From Dactylonectria macrodidyma (Eukaryota > Ascomycota > Sordariomycetes > Hypocreales > Nectriaceae): a stretch of 64,000 nucleotides of DNA. The notes under the pieces were generated by a model that was not told where the DNA came from, searched no databases, and saw only the letters and a list, made by a program, of their open reading frames with translations. Every line of letters starts with the position of its first letter. Position 1 is the stretch's first letter. The stretch is taken from NCBI GenBank assembly GCA_020744425.1, contig JAGMUV010000019.1, forward strand, positions 310,001-374,000, written 5' to 3'. The position numbers and the translations under genes were made by a program. Of the stretch, positions 53,486-64,000 are shown one piece after another.

Positions 53486-55371
53486 ATGGGTGTCGAGCTG
53501 CAAGGGCGTGCGCTCATCCTGACTGTCAGCGTGTTGACCTCTTTGGGTTTCATGCTGATTGGTTTCGACAATGGACTTATGGGAGGTCTTGGTGAGTGCC
53601 GACCGATCATGACTACCATTGCATTGGGCGAATGGACTGACCTCGTGCGCTTCAGTCAACGCTCCGGCGTTTACCAAGACTTTCGACAGCCCTGGATCTG
53701 ACATGATTGGACTCATCGTCGGTATCTATGAAGGTTCGTCGTGCCCGCTGAATACCCTCTCTGGCAGTTATACTGACCATACACCTTCCACTTGCAGTTG
53801 GTTGTTTCCTCGGTTCTATCGCATCCGCCATATTCGGAGAGAAACTTGGTCGACGTCGAACGATTGCCATTGGTGCCTGGATCATGATTATCGGTGCAAT
53901 CCTGCAGGCTAGCTCTTATGGCCGCCCTCAACTCATTGTCGGACGAGTCGTGTCCGGTGTTGGCATGGGTATCATCAACTCCACCGTACCTGTCCTGCAA
54001 GCCGAGTTCAGCCCCAAGTCGAGCCGTGGTGTCTGTACGTTATTTCCAAGCACGCATCGCAGAATATGATACTAACTAGAAGACAGACGTCTGCGCCCAG
54101 CTTTCGACCCTCAACTTTGGTATCTTCCTCGTCTACTGGATCGACTATGCCTTCTCCGATCACCTATCCAGCTACGCCTGGAGAGTCCCCGTTATCCTGC
54201 AGTGCGTCTGCATCTTCCCGATGCTGGCCATCTTGACCATCATCCCTGAGACGCCCCGATGGCTCGCCTCGCACGATCGCCCCGACGAGTGCTTAGAGAT
54301 TCTCGCCAGGATCCACGCCGCTCCCGCCGACAGCATCGAGGTGCAGCGCTTGCACAGCGCCATCGTCCAGACCGTCGCCTATGAAGCCTCCATCGGCGCT
54401 GGTTCTTGGAAGGATCTCCTCAAGAACGACAAGATCAAGTCCCAGAAGCGACTGCTCATTGCTTGTGCTATTCAGACCTTCCAGCAGCTTGGAGGCATCA
54501 ACGCCCTCATTTGTAAGGCTCCAACCTCATTCTTGAAGCTTTCACCGTAGGACAGAAATGCTAATGCTACACAGACTACTCAAGCACCTTGTTCCAGCAC
54601 AGCGTCGGCTTCAGCCCTAGAATGTCAGCTCTCATGTCTGGATTCCTGCAGACCTGGTTCTTCATCGCCTCCTTCATCCCCTGGTTCCTGATTGACCGCG
54701 TGGGCAGACGACCATTGGTAAGACCATCACAGTTGCAGCCAAGTCCTCTTACTAACACCTTCCTAGCTTCTTTCCATGATCAGTGTGATGGCAGCAGTCA
54801 TGGCGGTCCAAGCTGGTCTGATCTACCAAGTCCAAAACGACACTTCCATTGCCAAGACTGCGGGTATCGGAGCCGCTGCCATGCTCTTCATCTTCCAGGG
54901 CGCCTTCACCATTGGATTCCAGGCCACAGTCTGGGTGTATCCGTACGTTTGACGCTGAGCCGAGAAATATTCTGAATCCGTCGCTGACACGTTCTAGTTC
55001 TGAGATTCTCCCGCTGCGCTTGCGTCAACGAGGCTCGTCCATTTCCACTGCCGCCAACTGGATCTTCAACTACGTAAGCAATATTCCCACCCGTTCGGAT
55101 TTTGTACCTTCTGATACTAACCCGCGATCAGATGATCGTTCAAATCACGCCCATTGCCATTGAAAGGATTGGTTGGAAGACATACATCATCTTTGCCGTT
55201 CTCAATACTGTCTGGGTCCCCATCATTTACCTGTTCTTCCCCGAGACCAAGGGCCTCGAGCTCGAGGATGTCGATCGTCTCTTCTCTGGCGAGAGCATCA
55301 TTGAGATGCTGGACGAGAAGCCGGGTGCCGTGTCCGCGATTGAGGATGTTGACTCCCATCACCGTGTTTAA
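53486..55371 (+). CDS. MFS hexose-type sugar transporter
   Basis: Eight exons: 53486-53591, 53656-53733, 53798-54034, 54087-54512, 54575-54717, 54767-54942, 54998-55073 and 55132-55371. Seven GT-AG introns of 49-64 nt keep the frame; the sum of 1,482 nt gives 493 residues. The start is the ATG at 53486 (MGVELQGRALIL). Twelve membrane spans are visible, with sugar-porter signatures: GFDNGLMGG in TM1, EKLGRRRTI between TM2 and TM3, GRVVSGVGMGIINSTVP in TM4, PETPRWLASHDR after TM6, QQLGGINALI in TM7, DRVGRRPL between TM8 and TM9 and FPETKGLELEDVD after TM12. It is a plasma-membrane monosaccharide or disaccharide porter, probably proton-coupled, divergent from the SDR and followed by the lactonase. 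Confidence 0.94.
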
Positions 55372-56430
55372 ATTATCTCGAGACGGCATGCATTGTCCCG
55401 ACAGGTATGATGTACTGCAGATCGAGTCTATAATAGTAGCCCATTATATAATCATACCTTTGAGGGTAAATTTTGCGTCGTGTTCCTACTCCCCACGTGA
55501 ACAGATGGAGGCATCCGCCCTCCATTACGTTGCTTGATGGATACGGTTGTCCTATGAACCAGAGGAACCATTTTTATGCTGCTGAATTTTCTCTGTTCCT
55601 TTTTTAACAGTGAAATCCTTCGCAGGGTTTAATAGTCCTCAAGTGTCTAGCAATCCAGCGCCCATCAACGACGATTTTACGGTCCCACACCCTTTCCGCA
55701 GAGATGCGGCCAGGGCCAGACCGACTAGTCGCCAGTCTATCAGACTAACTTACGGGGATTATTTGACACATCAGACTTCGTTTTGACGATCGCCATTCGT
55801 TAGGTATGAATGTGATAAAAACTCTTAGACTTGATTGATGATGCGGGTCTGTGCCGTTCTTTCCAACGTCCTCCAGACTACTTTTCTATTTTTCTATTTC
55901 GACAGTAGACTCGAAATAAAACCTTTGAGAAATTACATGATATCCTAGCAAACTAAAACTACTCTACCTATACAAAGTCCAACTTGCCCTTTCATCATTA
56001 TTCAGTTACTCGTTTGGTGTGTGCAATCCCGAATGCAACCAAAGTCTAGGGTAGCCACCACCGTCGCGACAGGCATTCCATGTGGGCTTGAACGGGAGGG
56101 TGTGCTTCAACGCGTGAACCCTTCAAAAATAGAAATATCAGCTGGTCAATTTTTGCGTGATTTCCTTAGGTCCTTGCTCAAACATAGCGTGGTTCAAGGG
56201 ATATCAGGCGGTGACACGCAAAGCCTAAAGGATTTCATCGGCAATTGAATCAATTGCCGATTGCCGACTGACACTAGACAGCTTCCAATTGGAGTCTCCA
56301 CTTCATGAGGATAGCAACTTGAGAGCTTCGAGCGGTCGCAGTCGACAGACACAGACATCAATATCCTACCTGATCTATTACAGCTCAACATCTATACCAC
56401 GTCTTACATACAGGAAATAAAGGCAAGAAA
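55372..56430. other. Intergenic stretch, no gene seen
   Basis: 1.06 kb between two co-oriented genes; transporter 3' region and lactonase promoter. Nothing further recognised. Confidence 0.45.
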
Positions 56431-57487
56431 ATGGCCGACTACCCACCAGCATTCGCCTGCTTCAACAAAGCAGCAGAGTCACTCTTCGGCGCATCCCCGC
56501 AGCTAGAACTGCTCCTCGAGAACACCGAATACCCGTTTGCGCACGAAGCCGGCGTCTTCATCCCCGAATATGGGACGCTCTTCATCACCAGCAATCAATA
56601 CACATGCCCGAAGACCGACAAAAGGAAGATCCAGATTAGCCGTGTCACGCTGCCCAAGGATGGAAGCCCCGCGTCCTGTGAGGAGATCAACCCGAGCGAT
56701 GTGCCCATGGCGAACGGAGGAGTGAATTACAAAGGCGGCGTTCTGTTTTGCGCGCAGGGCACACTGGATACACCTGGGGGTATTGCCTTCATGGAGTCTC
56801 AGCCCCCGTACCGCTCGCACAACATGGTCAGTTCGTTCTACGGGCGGCCGTTTAACTCAGTCAACGACGTGGTGGTGCACTCAGACGGATCCATCTGGTT
56901 TACGGATCCCATCTACGGCTTCGAGCAGGGGATTCGACAGAAGCCGAGACTGCCCAGTCAGGTGTATCGATATGAGCCCGAGACCCAGTCAATTCGTGCC
57001 ATGGCGGACGGGTTCGGGCGACCCAATGGCATTTGCTTTAGTCCCGATGAAAAGACGGTATATGTCACTGATACGGATTGGATCCACGGCGACGGGACGA
57101 CAGACGACTCTCGACCGTCAAGCATGTACGTCACATCCAAACCCCGAGAAGCAACCCAAGACAGCTAACTTTAGGTGCAGATATGCATTCGACGTAACCT
57201 TATACTCCGACTCCCCCTTCCTCACCAACCGGCGCCTCTTCGCCATGGCCGACACGGGCATCCCCGACGGTATCAAGTGCGACGTCCACGGCAACGTCTA
57301 CAGTGGGTGCGGCGACGGCGTCAGCGTATGGTCCGCGGGGGGAGTCCTGCTGGGCAAGATTCTGGTTGAGGGGGGCGCGGCGAATTTCTGCTTTGGAGCT
57401 GAGGGCGAGATATTCATACTCAACGAGACAAGGCTATGGAGGGCGCGGTTGGCGGCGTCGACGAAGGGGGCTTTGCTGGGGATTTAA
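56431..57487 (+). CDS. SMP-30/gluconolactonase-type lactonase
   Basis: Two exons (56431-57125 and 57181-57487) give 333 residues. I use the CAG acceptor at 57180 because it yields SSIYAFDV, the usual family sequence; the upstream TTAG acceptor at 57174 would give a less conserved junction. Six-bladed propeller motifs: EAGVFIPEYGTLFITSN, NSVNDVVVHSDGSIWFTDP (metal-binding Asn/Asp strand), GRPNGICFSPDEKTVYVTDTD and GIPDGIKCDVHGNVYSG (metal and catalytic Asp/Asn). These are the metal-coordinating loops of SMP-30/Gre/LRE lactonases, which open sugar lactones to aldonic acids. No signal peptide is seen, so it is cytosolic. It lies in line behind a sugar transporter and near an SDR, consistent with oxidative sugar catabolism. 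Confidence 0.92.
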
Positions 57488-58389
57488 TTGTGGGTGCGGT
57501 TGTGGAGTTGGCTTTGTTGGAAGACTGGTGATGCTGCATGCCAACAACTGAGGCTTGTCAGGATAAACGTCATCTTCTTACTGACTCGCTCCTCGAGTTC
57601 TGCACCCTCGGTGGTACACTTTCAAGATTCATGATTAAACGACCAAAGAATAAGTAGGAATAGGGTATCGATCTGTAAAGTTCACCACGCGGCTTAGACT
57701 GCATGAGCCCGTCGACCATAAGCATCAGCCACCCATGACGCGGACAGATGACGGGAGCACGTCGCGAACCCGATCGCGAAAGGGTCTAGTGGCGAATGAA
57801 CAACATTCTGGAAAGATGACTGCAGTTCCTTATCGTCGGGTGGCTCGCGAGCAAAACTCACTATGAGGAATCAGGGCAATGAAAAAGTGCCAACAGCATC
57901 TCGCTTGGGAACCCACCTTTGTTCGGATCGTCCGGTAATTGTCCCGTTTCTGTACCGTTTTCTCTCGGACAGAAACCCAAATACGCATTGATGTAGAACA
58001 TGTCGGATCTAAATACTCTCCGTCTCTCCGCGGACATGGCCATCCCGACACTTGTCTGCCCCTCTGCATGAGCAATATAGGGAGGTGACCAATGGCAGCG
58101 TGGACGAGGGTCCATTGGCCAAAGTCTGACCTCGGGCTCGCGGCTGGTCCAGGGGAAAAAGGACCCTGAAGCTCCACTGCAACGGGGGGTGTAGTGGAGA
58201 TGTTATCTGAGATTGTCACGATGTCAGAGGGAGAGAGGGAGCGTTGATGTGCTGTAATCTCACGGGCGGTCAGCAATGAAATGTCGTGTAGAATATTACG
58301 TAGTATCATTATTATGGATTGAAAACCCCCAGACGCTTGTACTTGACAGAATTATGTACGCACATACGACAATAGTCGCATCCTCTATG
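57488..58389. other. Convergent intergenic stretch
   Basis: 900 bp between the 3' ends of the lactonase and the GT32 gene. A 159-codon minus frame (57830-58309) has no recognisable motif and I do not call it. Nothing else recognised. Confidence 0.45.
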
Positions 58390-59571
58390 TTAATTTTGCT
58401 TGGCAATCTTCTCGTAGTCACCTCCTGCTGTGGGATCGCAGCAGAAGCACCTGGTGGACAAGAGTAGGAGGTGGTTGATGATGTGCAGACCGATGGCCAG
58501 GCCGACAGCACCCAGGGCGAACCAGATCCAAGGTCGATCGCCGAGCCACATGAGGGTCTTTGTGTCGCCGTGATGCCACGAGCGGCCCTCGAGGTCAGTG
58601 ATGTAGGGGATGAGCTCCGTCTCGTTGATGACGGAGATTGTGGACGACGGCAGCTCGGGCAATTCGAGCAAGTAATCCTTGATTACCTGAGTCAGGAAGA
58701 AGGGCCCGGCCGAGACCATGACGGCAGCATGGGGTAGCAGGTTAGCCCAAGGGCGGGTGATTTGAACGAAGAAGGGCAGGCGGGTGATGGCGGCCTTGAG
58801 GACGGGGTGGCGAGCCGAGGAGATCATGAGGTCGTTGGAGACGCCGGTGGGGGTGGTAGACTTGAAGACGGCGTGGTGTTCAGTGCCGTCGGCCTCGAGG
58901 AGGGCAAAGGGGATGGTGTTGTTGCAGAGCGTGTCCATGTCGAGGTAGATGCCGCCGAAGTGGTAGAGGACAAAGTATCGAATGGCGTCGGCGCGTTGAA
59001 TGTTGAAGGGGAGGTTGTCCCAGGTGTCGAGGAACCAGTTGTATTCGGTATCGATGAAGTCGCGAGCCTTTTCATCAGTCCAGTACTGGATACAGTTAGC
59101 GAGGGGATTCCTATGGTGATGGACCATTCACTCATGAAAGCGTACCTTGTATTCAAACTTGGAATACGCGTCCTGGCAGGACTTGTGCGAGGCAACCCAA
59201 GCATCGGGCACCTTGTCTGTAGCCGCCGTCTGATGAAAGATGCGCGGAATGGTTTGGTTATCAGAATTCGCGTGTTCGGCGACGGTATCGTTGAGCGGCA
59301 GTGTCAGACGGGCGCCAAACAGCTCCTCATTGCGGCGCAGCAGGGTGATGAGGGGCTCAAAGGCGTGGACGAGCAGCAAGACGATAGCGATGTCGATGAG
59401 GCCCAGGATGACGGTGACTTTGCGTAGTCGCGGGATGCGCAGCTTCTTGGGCCAGGTGGACCATCGCGGGACGGATCCCCATTCTTCGTCGAAAGGTTTG
59501 TTGTTGGAGGAGGGGGAGGACGAGGACGAGGACGAGGTAGCCCGGGTCGGTGAAGAGTTTGTGTTGATCAT
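58390..59571 (-). CDS. GT32 mannosyltransferase, MIPC-synthase (Sur1/Csh1)-like
   Basis: Exons 59146-59571 and 58390-59085, intron 59086-59145 (60 nt); 373 residues from the ATG at 59571. A Ser-rich cytosolic tail is followed by one N-terminal membrane anchor (VTVILGLIDIAIVLLLVHAF), then IPRIFHQT, the entry strand of GT32. The core RADAIRYFVLYHFGGIYLDMDT holds the catalytic DxD, and GRSWHHGDTKTLMW near the end is conserved in the family. A C-terminal hydrophobic span (WIWFALGAVGLAIGLHIINHLLLL) makes it a two-anchor Golgi protein, as in Sur1/Csh1. The reaction would be transfer of mannose from GDP-mannose to inositol phosphorylceramide. Och1-type mannan enzymes are the main alternative, but they lack the C-terminal span. 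Confidence 0.87.
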
Positions 59572-61096
59572 GATGTCGAGGAGGAGTCGAGAGAGGGCTG
59601 AGGGGAGGTTCGAGAAGAGGTCGAGAAGGGACGAGGAAGAATCGAGGGGTCGAGGAAGATCCTGTCGGGGATTCTGCGCTCTCTCCAGTATCCCGTCTCT
59701 CAAGCAATAAAACGACGTTGCGCGACCAAAGAAGAAGATATCATCGACAAGCCGTCAAAAATCTGGATCCAGCAAGATTCAAAGAATGCGAAAATCCAAG
59801 CGATGATGAGGGAACTCGGTTGGTCGGTCGGTCGGAATGCCAGAAGGAGGGAAAGCGGGACTTGGCGCAGAAACGTGAGTGGCAGAGGTGCGGCGTTTTG
59901 GGTGGATGGATGGATGGACCATGGAAGGGGAAAAAAAAAGGTTGTACGTAGGGTGTGCAGCGTTGGCCCCTGATCGGCGGGGGGGCGACTTAATTTACAG
60001 AGTAATGAAGAGAGAGAGGAGAAAATAACCTTTCGGTTTCGCGATGGGATGTTTGCTATGGGTTTTTTTCTTCTTTTTTTTCGTCGTGTTTTTCTTTCTG
60101 GGTTTGGGCTATGCAGAATCCCGTTCAAGGAGTGGCTGGCTTGAGGGTGACGACTCTCGATACACGTTTCACACGGGCTGGACCCGAATGGGTTTCTTGA
60201 TTCCAACATCCAACAAGTATCTGCAGACGATGGAAAAATAGACGGACTACTTGTTCCGTTACACACAACTCTGCTGCGCAATTGTTCAACTGCGGCCGGC
60301 TCTTGTGAGGCTAGCCCTATGAAGCCAAGTGCTGAGCACCCATGGTCTTGGGGGCCTGCCATCGCACGTCATCAGCGGGTCAGAGCTGAAGATGGCCTCG
60401 CATGATGACTGGTATGGCGCTGGAATTTCAGGGGCTTAGATGTGCCCACTTGACCTTGCCTTGCCTGCCCATTGACAAGCATGGGAACAAGGGCTGATGA
60501 TTGACTAGTCTGCGTTGGCCTCCACCAGTCTGGTTTGCCCAACTGGTTGACACGCGGACAGCTTAACAAAAACGGTCCCTCTTGGAATCCCAATCAAATG
60601 ATCCCAGTGACTCCCTTGTCGGGGTTTCCAGCCCATCAGCATCCACCAAGTACGAGATTACGAGATAAGGTCTGAGCAACCCGACCGCTTTGCTGCTCCG
60701 TCGCATCTCTCCGTTTCCCCTCCGTTCAGTCCCGCTCCGTTTATTCCCACTCCGTTTCCCTCCCCCTCTCCGTAATCAAATCCGCACCACGTAATTTTAT
60801 CACAATCTCCGCCGCAATCCCTTCCTCCCCATACACCAACTACCCCAAAGAGGCTAAGCGCTGTCTTCAGCATCGCAAATTCCCGGCCGTCCCGCATGTT
60901 CCAGGGGACGGAAAACCGATCTGCCTTGTTCTGACAATGCCGCCTTTTCTGTTCTGTTGATCTGACTTTCTCCCATACATTATTTCCAACCTTGACGGCC
61001 TCTCTATTCTCACGACTCTCCTTTTAATCCTGCGCCCTCTCCGAATCCTGCGTCCGTTCTTGATACCCAGTGGGACATGCTCAAATCCTCGACATA
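59572..61096. promoter_or_regulatory. Divergent promoter of GT32 and PAP2-like genes
   Basis: 1.5 kb between two opposed start codons. Contains short GGTC and GGAT tetranucleotide runs near 59820 and 59905, and pyrimidine-rich tracts just before the PAP2 gene (60700-60880). No gene recognised; the long minus frame 59700-60362 opens with no supported start and lacks motifs. Confidence 0.5.
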
Positions 61097-62449
61097 ATGG
61101 CCCAAAACGACACCGCTGGCCAGTCCGATGAGGACCTTGGCGCGCCGCAGTTTGCTTACCATGCCATCTTCGAGCCATTCGTACGCCCGCCTCTCCTCCC
61201 GTTTGACGCAATGACACAGACTGACTCTCTCTCTCTCGCTACAGATGATTGTCGGCATCATGGTCGCTTCGTGCTATTTTAATCGTCTCCGCGGCTACCC
61301 CATCCGACCGCAGCCCAACAAAGACGACGGCCTGCTAGGCAGCTCCAAGCTGGAACCGCGCGACGAGGACGAGCTGCTAGGTGACGACGGCGACGACGAC
61401 CAACCTAGTCTCAGCCTGCTCGCGACGTCCGGATCATCTCCTAAATCCCTCCGCCACGGCTCCAAGCAGAAGCGTAACTGCTGCGGCGCCGTCATATACA
61501 CGCCCGGCAACGCGCGGTACGCAAACTACTGGCACAGCCGCTTCATCCAAAAATTCCCCTTCCTCGTCGAGATGTTCTACTGGGCCGTCAACCTGCTGGC
61601 CTATGTCGGCGTCAAGGCCTTTAGCGAGCTCATCTTTGCCACCGACGGCGTGTGGCAGACGGCCGAGAATCACGGCAAGGCGGTCCTCTGGTTTGAGCAC
61701 GAGGGTCCCTTTCGCTTCTTGTTCCCGCTGCAGGAGATTACGGTTCAGCGGTTTTTCCGGTTGGGCCACCAGACCATGTTGACGATTCTTAACCGGTCGT
61801 ACTCGTTGATTCACATCCCGGTGACTGTCAGGTACACATCAAACTCGCCCAATCTCTTTGGCATCTGTTCTAACATGGATATAGCTTCCTCGCTTGGTAC
61901 TACTACGCCGCCCCTACCCACGCCCAGTTCGCCGCCGCCCGTCGCATGATGAGCCTCACCAACTTCGTCAGCTTCGCCGTCTTCACAACCTACCCGTGCA
62001 TGCCCCCGCGGCTGCTGCCCGAGGAGTACGGCTTCTTCGACACTGTCCGACGCGAAGACAGCGAATCCATCTACGCTACCAACAAGTTCTTCAACCAGCT
62101 CGCCGCCTTCCCCTCGCTGCACTTTGGCTACTCCTTCTGCATCGGCACCGTCTTCCTGTACCACTCGGGCTTGTTCCGCCGCCGCCTCGCACCCCGTGAG
62201 AAGCGCATGTCCAAGGGCTGGCAGGTCTTCTTTGCTACCCTGAGCGTCGTCTACCCGTGTTATGTCTTGACCATCATCGTGTCCACAGCCAACCACTACT
62301 GGCTCGATGCCTTGGCCGCCACTGGTGTCGTCCTCATCGCCTGGCTGCTCAACCGCTGCTTGCTGGTTCTGCTACCCCTCGAGGACTTCTTCCTCTGGTC
62401 CGTCAAGCTGGCCAAGCCCGTTCCCACGACGGCCAACCGGGTATTTTAA
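61097..62449 (+). CDS. PAP2-superfamily membrane protein, Aur1/Ipt1-like
   Basis: Three exons (61097-61180, 61245-61831 and 61885-62449) give 411 residues; introns are GT-AG and in phase. The start is the ATG at 61097. An Asp/Glu-rich cytosolic region (about 60-90) sits between the first membrane span and a set of further spans. The catalytic PAP2 motifs are FPSLHFGYSF (C2, His) and STANHYWLDAL (C3, His and Asp). Together they match the inositolphosphotransferase (Aur1/Ipt1) type of PAP2 proteins, which transfer inositol phosphate to ceramide. Basic charge around SKQKRN is typical of a cytosolic loop. Its divergent neighbour is a GT32 MIPC-synthase-like enzyme, so a sphingolipid role fits; a general lipid phosphatase is the alternative. 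Confidence 0.82.
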
Positions 62450-62909
62450 CGTGTTATATACGGCTGTATTCATGCATATAGATCAAGTTGCCAAACTTTA
62501 TATAATGATGTGTCTTTTTGGCATGGCAGAGGATTGTGCCTATTAGCACGTAATAGCCTAGGCGACACGGGAGACACGGCAACGAGAGGCGCAGATTGAA
62601 GGATAACGAACAGGGCGTAATAATATATGGCCACAAAAAGATTGGCAAAACGAAATAGTACCAATTATTTGAATCAAGATTCACCATTCTAATAGTTAAA
62701 GCGCCTGAAACCCGTCCTTTCCAAACCAGTTGACTCCTCACGTACGCGCCCGCCCTTGAAGCAACGCTGCTGGATCTTCCGACGGTATCATCTCGAGCCA
62801 AACTGCAAGTCAGTTTCGCGGAGCCTTTGTGGTCGTAGAACGAAACGCGTGGGTATGGGTTCATAGCTAGTATACATTTGTCTCATTTCAATTATTTCCT
62901 CTTCTGCTT
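62450..62909. other. Convergent intergenic stretch
   Basis: 460 bp between two 3' ends. AT-rich near 62640, consistent with polyadenylation sequence. Nothing else recognised. Confidence 0.45.
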
Positions 62910-64000
62910 TCACTTGCCCTCGGCGGCTTGTACTTCTTCCGCGTTCACGACTGGCGGCGCTGCTTCTTGGTTTTCCACGGGAGGCGTCGCATCGCCGTTG
63001 TTCTCAGCAGGCGGAGCTTCTTCCTTCTTGTCCTCGACAGGCGCCTCTTCTTGCTTGTCCGCAACAACCTGCACATCTTCCGTGTTCACCGCAATGGTCG
63101 GCACCTCGGCCTTGCCAATGGCAGCCTCCACGTCCTCCTTGCAGAACTGCTGCAGCGGGATGAAAGCCTCCGCCTCGAGATCGGTCCACACGCCGCCAAA
63201 CTCGTCCTGCAGCTCCGGAGCATCGGGGAACGCTGGGCCGACGGTCCACATGCGGCCGTCGATGGGCCGGCTGGTGATGTACTCCTGGTCGTTGATGGCG
63301 CGGACGGAAGCTCGCAGCAGGGGCCTGATGAGGGGGAAGAACCACGAGTCCTGGTATTTACCGACGAATGCGCCCTTGCTGCATGTGTTGTGGTAGAAGG
63401 CGTAGATGTTGCGCGTGCCGATGTTGGTGCTGAGCTCCAGGCTGCGGATCCATTGGCGCGCCGAGCCCAGCGGGCGTTCTTCTTCGAGCATGCCCTCCCA
63501 GACGCGGCGGAGGCCTTGGTAGAGAGATGAGGGCATCTGGATGGTGTATGGGTGGAACGTATCGCCTTCTTCGAGCAGGTCGTCATTGATGGTCGTCGTC
63601 AGGTCATAGTTGCCGTATCGCAGCTTGTGCATAAACTTGTTGTTGTGGCACTGCGTCTGGGTGAGTGAATACTCCTTGTCGACGAGAACATGGTACTCTG
63701 TCTGATCCTGCTCGTTTTGTCTCAGCTCGGGCACCTTTCGGCCATTAACCTCGAGCGGGAAAACGCCTCCGTTGAGATCGATAGCGCGGTGGTACTCCTG
63801 GCGCGCGTACAGCGTCGAGATGTAGTACTGGTCCGAGTTCTTGAACTTGAACTCCGGGTCCCAGGTCTCGTTGATCAGGCGCAGCGACGCGTCGATGAAG
63901 GTCCGCAGGTCGCCGAGGTGTCCGATGACGGTGCCCGAGTTGAGGAATCGAGACTCGCTGTAGATCATCTCGCCGTTCTCCGTCTTGGGACCCCATTTGA
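62910..64000 (-). CDS. Glycosyltransferase-like protein (GT_LH-type), 5' end outside window
   Basis: Reads leftward from the right edge; the frame is open to the last base (KWGPKTENGEMIYSE), so the start lies beyond the window. At least 363 residues are visible. SRFLNSGTVIGHLGDLRTFIDASL, followed by FKNSDQYYISTLYARQEYH, resembles the region after the DxD of the glycosyltransferase domain of collagen-lysyl-hydroxylase-like proteins (GT_LH), in which fungi have many orphan members. The middle part is globular (HNNKFMHKLRYGNYDL, NIYAFYHNTCSKGAFVG). The last 60 residues are a Pro/Glu/Ala-rich low-complexity tail (EEAPVEDKKEEAPP), probably disordered. The catalytic portion is cut off, so sugar donor and acceptor are unknown. 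Probably a secretory-pathway protein if a signal sequence exists upstream. Confidence 0.7.
   Translation of the reverse strand, partial: KWGPKTENGEMIYSESRFLNSGTVIGHLGDLRTFIDASLRLINETWDPEFKFKNSDQYYISTLYARQEYHRAIDLNGGVFPLEVNGRKVPELRQNEQDQTEYHVLVDKEYSLTQTQCHNNKFMHKLRYGNYDLTTTINDDLLEEGDTFHPYTIQMPSSLYQGLRRVWEGMLEEERPLGSARQWIRSLELSTNIGTRNIYAFYHNTCSKGAFVGKYQDSWFFPLIRPLLRASVRAINDQEYITSRPIDGRMWTVGPAFPDAPELQDEFGGVWTDLEAEAFIPLQQFCKEDVEAAIGKAEVPTIAVNTEDVQVVADKQEEAPVEDKKEEAPPAENNGDATPPVENQEAAPPVVNAEEVQAAEGK

Noticed and set aside
57830..58309. 159-codon minus frame downstream of the lactonase
   Set aside because: Sits in a convergent intergenic region, no family signature, and odd composition.
1..64000. 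CRISPR arrays, bacterial operons or ribosome-binding sites
   Set aside because: The window is fungal: spliced genes throughout, no spaced short palindromic repeats.

Overview
The window comes from a filamentous ascomycete (Pezizomycotina, most likely Sordariomycetes). The evidence is short 44-83 nt GT-AG introns with CTRAC-type branch sites, Zn2Cys6 regulators, F-box-like LPxELR proteins, a STAND/NACHT-WD40 protein, and an AT-rich block that looks mutated by repeat-induced point mutation (RIP). I cannot name the species from sequence alone.

Layout. 1-20.5 kb is gene-bearing accessory sequence: a P450 cut by the left edge (-), an F-box-like protein (-), an alpha/beta hydrolase (+), a frameshifted STAND N-terminal-like gene (+), an MFS sugar transporter (-), a secreted GH5 exo-beta-1,3-glucanase (+), a Zn2Cys6 regulator (-) divergent from an SDR (+), an esterase-like hydrolase (+) and a seven-helix receptor with a 1-nt frameshift (-). 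20.5-22.4 kb looks non-coding. 22.4-39.4 kb is an AT-rich, RIP-like island, split by a 7,010-bp Ty3/gypsy chromovirus (27360-34369, on the minus strand). The chromovirus has identical 454-bp LTRs and a GTCCT target duplication. A 425-bp TIR element (39671-40095) closes the island. 40.1-50.6 kb holds an F-box-like gene, a NACHT-WD40 gene broken by one in-frame TGA, and a second Zn2Cys6 regulator, all on minus. 51.3-57.5 kb holds an SDR, an MFS hexose-type transporter and an SMP-30 lactonase. 58.4-64 kb holds a GT32 MIPC-synthase-like enzyme divergent from a PAP2/Aur1-like membrane protein, then a glycosyltransferase cut by the right edge.

How the genes fit together. SDR, transporter, lactonase and nearby regulator resemble an oxidative sugar-catabolism cluster (import, oxidation to lactone, ring opening), with a block of CreA-type sites upstream of the transporter. 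The GT32/PAP2 pair suggests sphingolipid or cell-envelope biosynthesis.

The most unusual object is the chromovirus. Gag and Pol are open and linked by a textbook -1 frameshift site. The sequence next to the 5' LTR can pair with the LTR, suggesting Tf1/sushi-type self-priming. Between pol and the 3' LTR lies an antisense, apparently spliced gene for a 207-residue protein with exact Gal4-type cysteine spacing and a coiled coil. The element itself shows no RIP, so it arrived after the island decayed or escaped RIP.
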